Below, piece by piece: positions 63,274 through 64,000 of a DNA stretch of 64,000 nucleotides. Origin of the DNA: Perilla frutescens. Taxonomy: Eukaryota > Streptophyta > Magnoliopsida > Lamiales > Lamiaceae. The first letter of the stretch is position 1; each line of letters starts with the position of its first letter. The notes below the pieces were generated by a model. It made no database searches, had not been told where the DNA came from, and saw only the letters and a list, made by a program, of their open reading frames with translations. Made by a program: the position numbers and the translations under genes. The stretch spans positions 33,670,501-33,734,500 of the forward strand of contig BRKX01000004.1 of NCBI GenBank assembly GCA_026008535.1, in the 5' to 3' direction.

Positions 63274-64000
63274 CTAACAGACACACATTCCAAGAGATTT
63301 CCTTAGAGAAGAAAATCTCTCAAAATCCAAAGGTTTAGTAAAAATATCAGCAATTTGATTCTCTGTAGGAATGTATTCCAATTTAATGATATCTCGTTCC
63401 ACAAGATCACGGATAAAGTGATGTCTAATGTCAATGTGTTTGGTGCGAGAATGTTGGACTGGATTCTTCGAAATTTCAATTGCACTGACATTGTCACATA
63501 ACAATGTCAAAGAAGGACTATCCAGACCATAATCTTACACCATTTGATTTAACCACAACATTTGAGAACAACAACTAGCGGCAGCAACATACTCTGATTC
63601 GGCCGTGGATAGTGAGATACAATTTTGTTTCTTACTTGACCAAGAAATTAGATTGTTGCCAAAATAAAAACACCATCCGCTAGTGCTTTTTCTGTCATCG
63701 ACATCACCTGCCCAATCGGAATCACTATAACCTAAAAGATGAATGTTAGAACTCTTGCAATATTTAACACCAAATCCAATTGTGCCTGAAACATAGCGAA
63801 TGATACGTTTAACAGTTTTAAGGTGAGATTGTTTAGGCTGAGATTGATATCTCGCACAAACACCAATACTAAACATAATGTCAGGATGACTTGCTGTTAA
63901 ATACAATAAGTTGCCTATCATTCCTCTATACATGGTAGAATCAACATTGCTACCAACATCATCTCTGCTCAACTTTTCAGAAGATCCCATGGGTGTCTTC
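63274..64000 (-). pseudogene. pol: Copia D pol: RNase H end
   Basis: Reads from the window edge (KTPMGSSEKLSRDDVGSN) through YRGMIGNLLYLTASHPDIMF, the RNase H acids in YSDSDWAGDVDDRKSTSG, LSTAESEYVAAASCC and LLCDNVSAIEI, to DIFTKPLDFERFSSLRKSLGM and stop at 63274-63276. One in-frame TAA (63535-63537, NQMV-stop-DYG). The rest of pol lies beyond the window. Confidence 0.93.

Larger units (their letters stand above)
59334..64000 (-). mobile_element. Copia D: Sirevirus-type element, 3' part
   Basis: Minus strand; 3' LTR at the left, polypurine tract, env-like gene, then the end of pol, running out of the window at 64000. Closely related to Copia B: the last 25 bases before the LTR, the LTR start TGTTGAGT and the env-like protein all correspond. 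Gene order pol then env-like then LTR as in A and B. Confidence 0.93.

Overview
The window is repeat-rich nuclear DNA from a flowering plant, probably a eudicot; I cannot name the species. It is AT-rich, has many (CT)n/(GA)n/(TA)n microsatellites, and is built almost entirely of nested LTR retrotransposons (Copia of the Sirevirus type, another Copia, Athila-like Gypsy and other Gypsy LTRs) with DNA transposons (CACTA, hAT, MITEs). I see no convincing host gene, tRNA, rRNA or CRISPR array. Nearly all coding sequence is transposon-derived and most is broken by in-frame stops and frameshifts.

Layout. 1-1615: AT-rich flank. 1616-22265: Sirevirus-type Copia A (+ strand) with gag-pol, an extra downstream env-like ORF and a truncated 3' LTR. 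Its 5' LTR is split by an Athila-like Gypsy, E (2292-13640, minus strand; 5-bp duplication AAGAT). 22266-23867: AT-rich spacer with a 263-bp MITE. 23873-44478: Sirevirus-type Copia B (+; two 1064-bp LTRs, duplication TTTTT). B is interrupted by a solo Gypsy LTR in gag (26226-27810) and by a complete Copia, C, in the integrase region (28806-37991, duplication GTTGA). 45012-47442: left end of a CACTA element with two exons of a gene cut by a Gypsy LTR, G. 47443-52086: G (+) followed by a second Gypsy LTR-like segment (H) in the opposite orientation. 52087-53418: 5' end of a minus-strand Copia, F. 53419-56171: spacer with MITE-like elements. 56172-59299: hAT transposon with exact 8-bp duplication TGAACATA and a decayed transposase. 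59334-64000: 3' part of a minus-strand Sirevirus, D (3' LTR, env-like gene, RNase H end of pol), running off the window.

How the parts work together. Each autonomous LTR element carries a structural protein (gag), protease, integrase, reverse transcriptase and RNase H as one reading frame, primed by a tRNA at the PBS and terminated at a polypurine tract. The three Sirevirus copies also carry a third ORF in the envelope position. Insertion order follows from nesting: A before E; B before C and the solo LTR; CACTA before G. By-eye LTR divergence agrees: E about 2%, C about 4-5%, A and B about 6%.

Most notable: in all three Sirevirus copies a strong stem-loop lies immediately after the pol stop codon and before the env-like gene. 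In B and D the arms have changed but keep pairing. B and D also share a second cluster of GTTGA..TCAAC hairpins before the polypurine tract. Other unusual structures are a 41-bp tandem hairpin repeat in the LTR of D, a roughly 150-bp tandem repeat in the leader of C, a TCGCGA-rich module duplicated between LTR and interior of E, and a G17/C17 pair in H.
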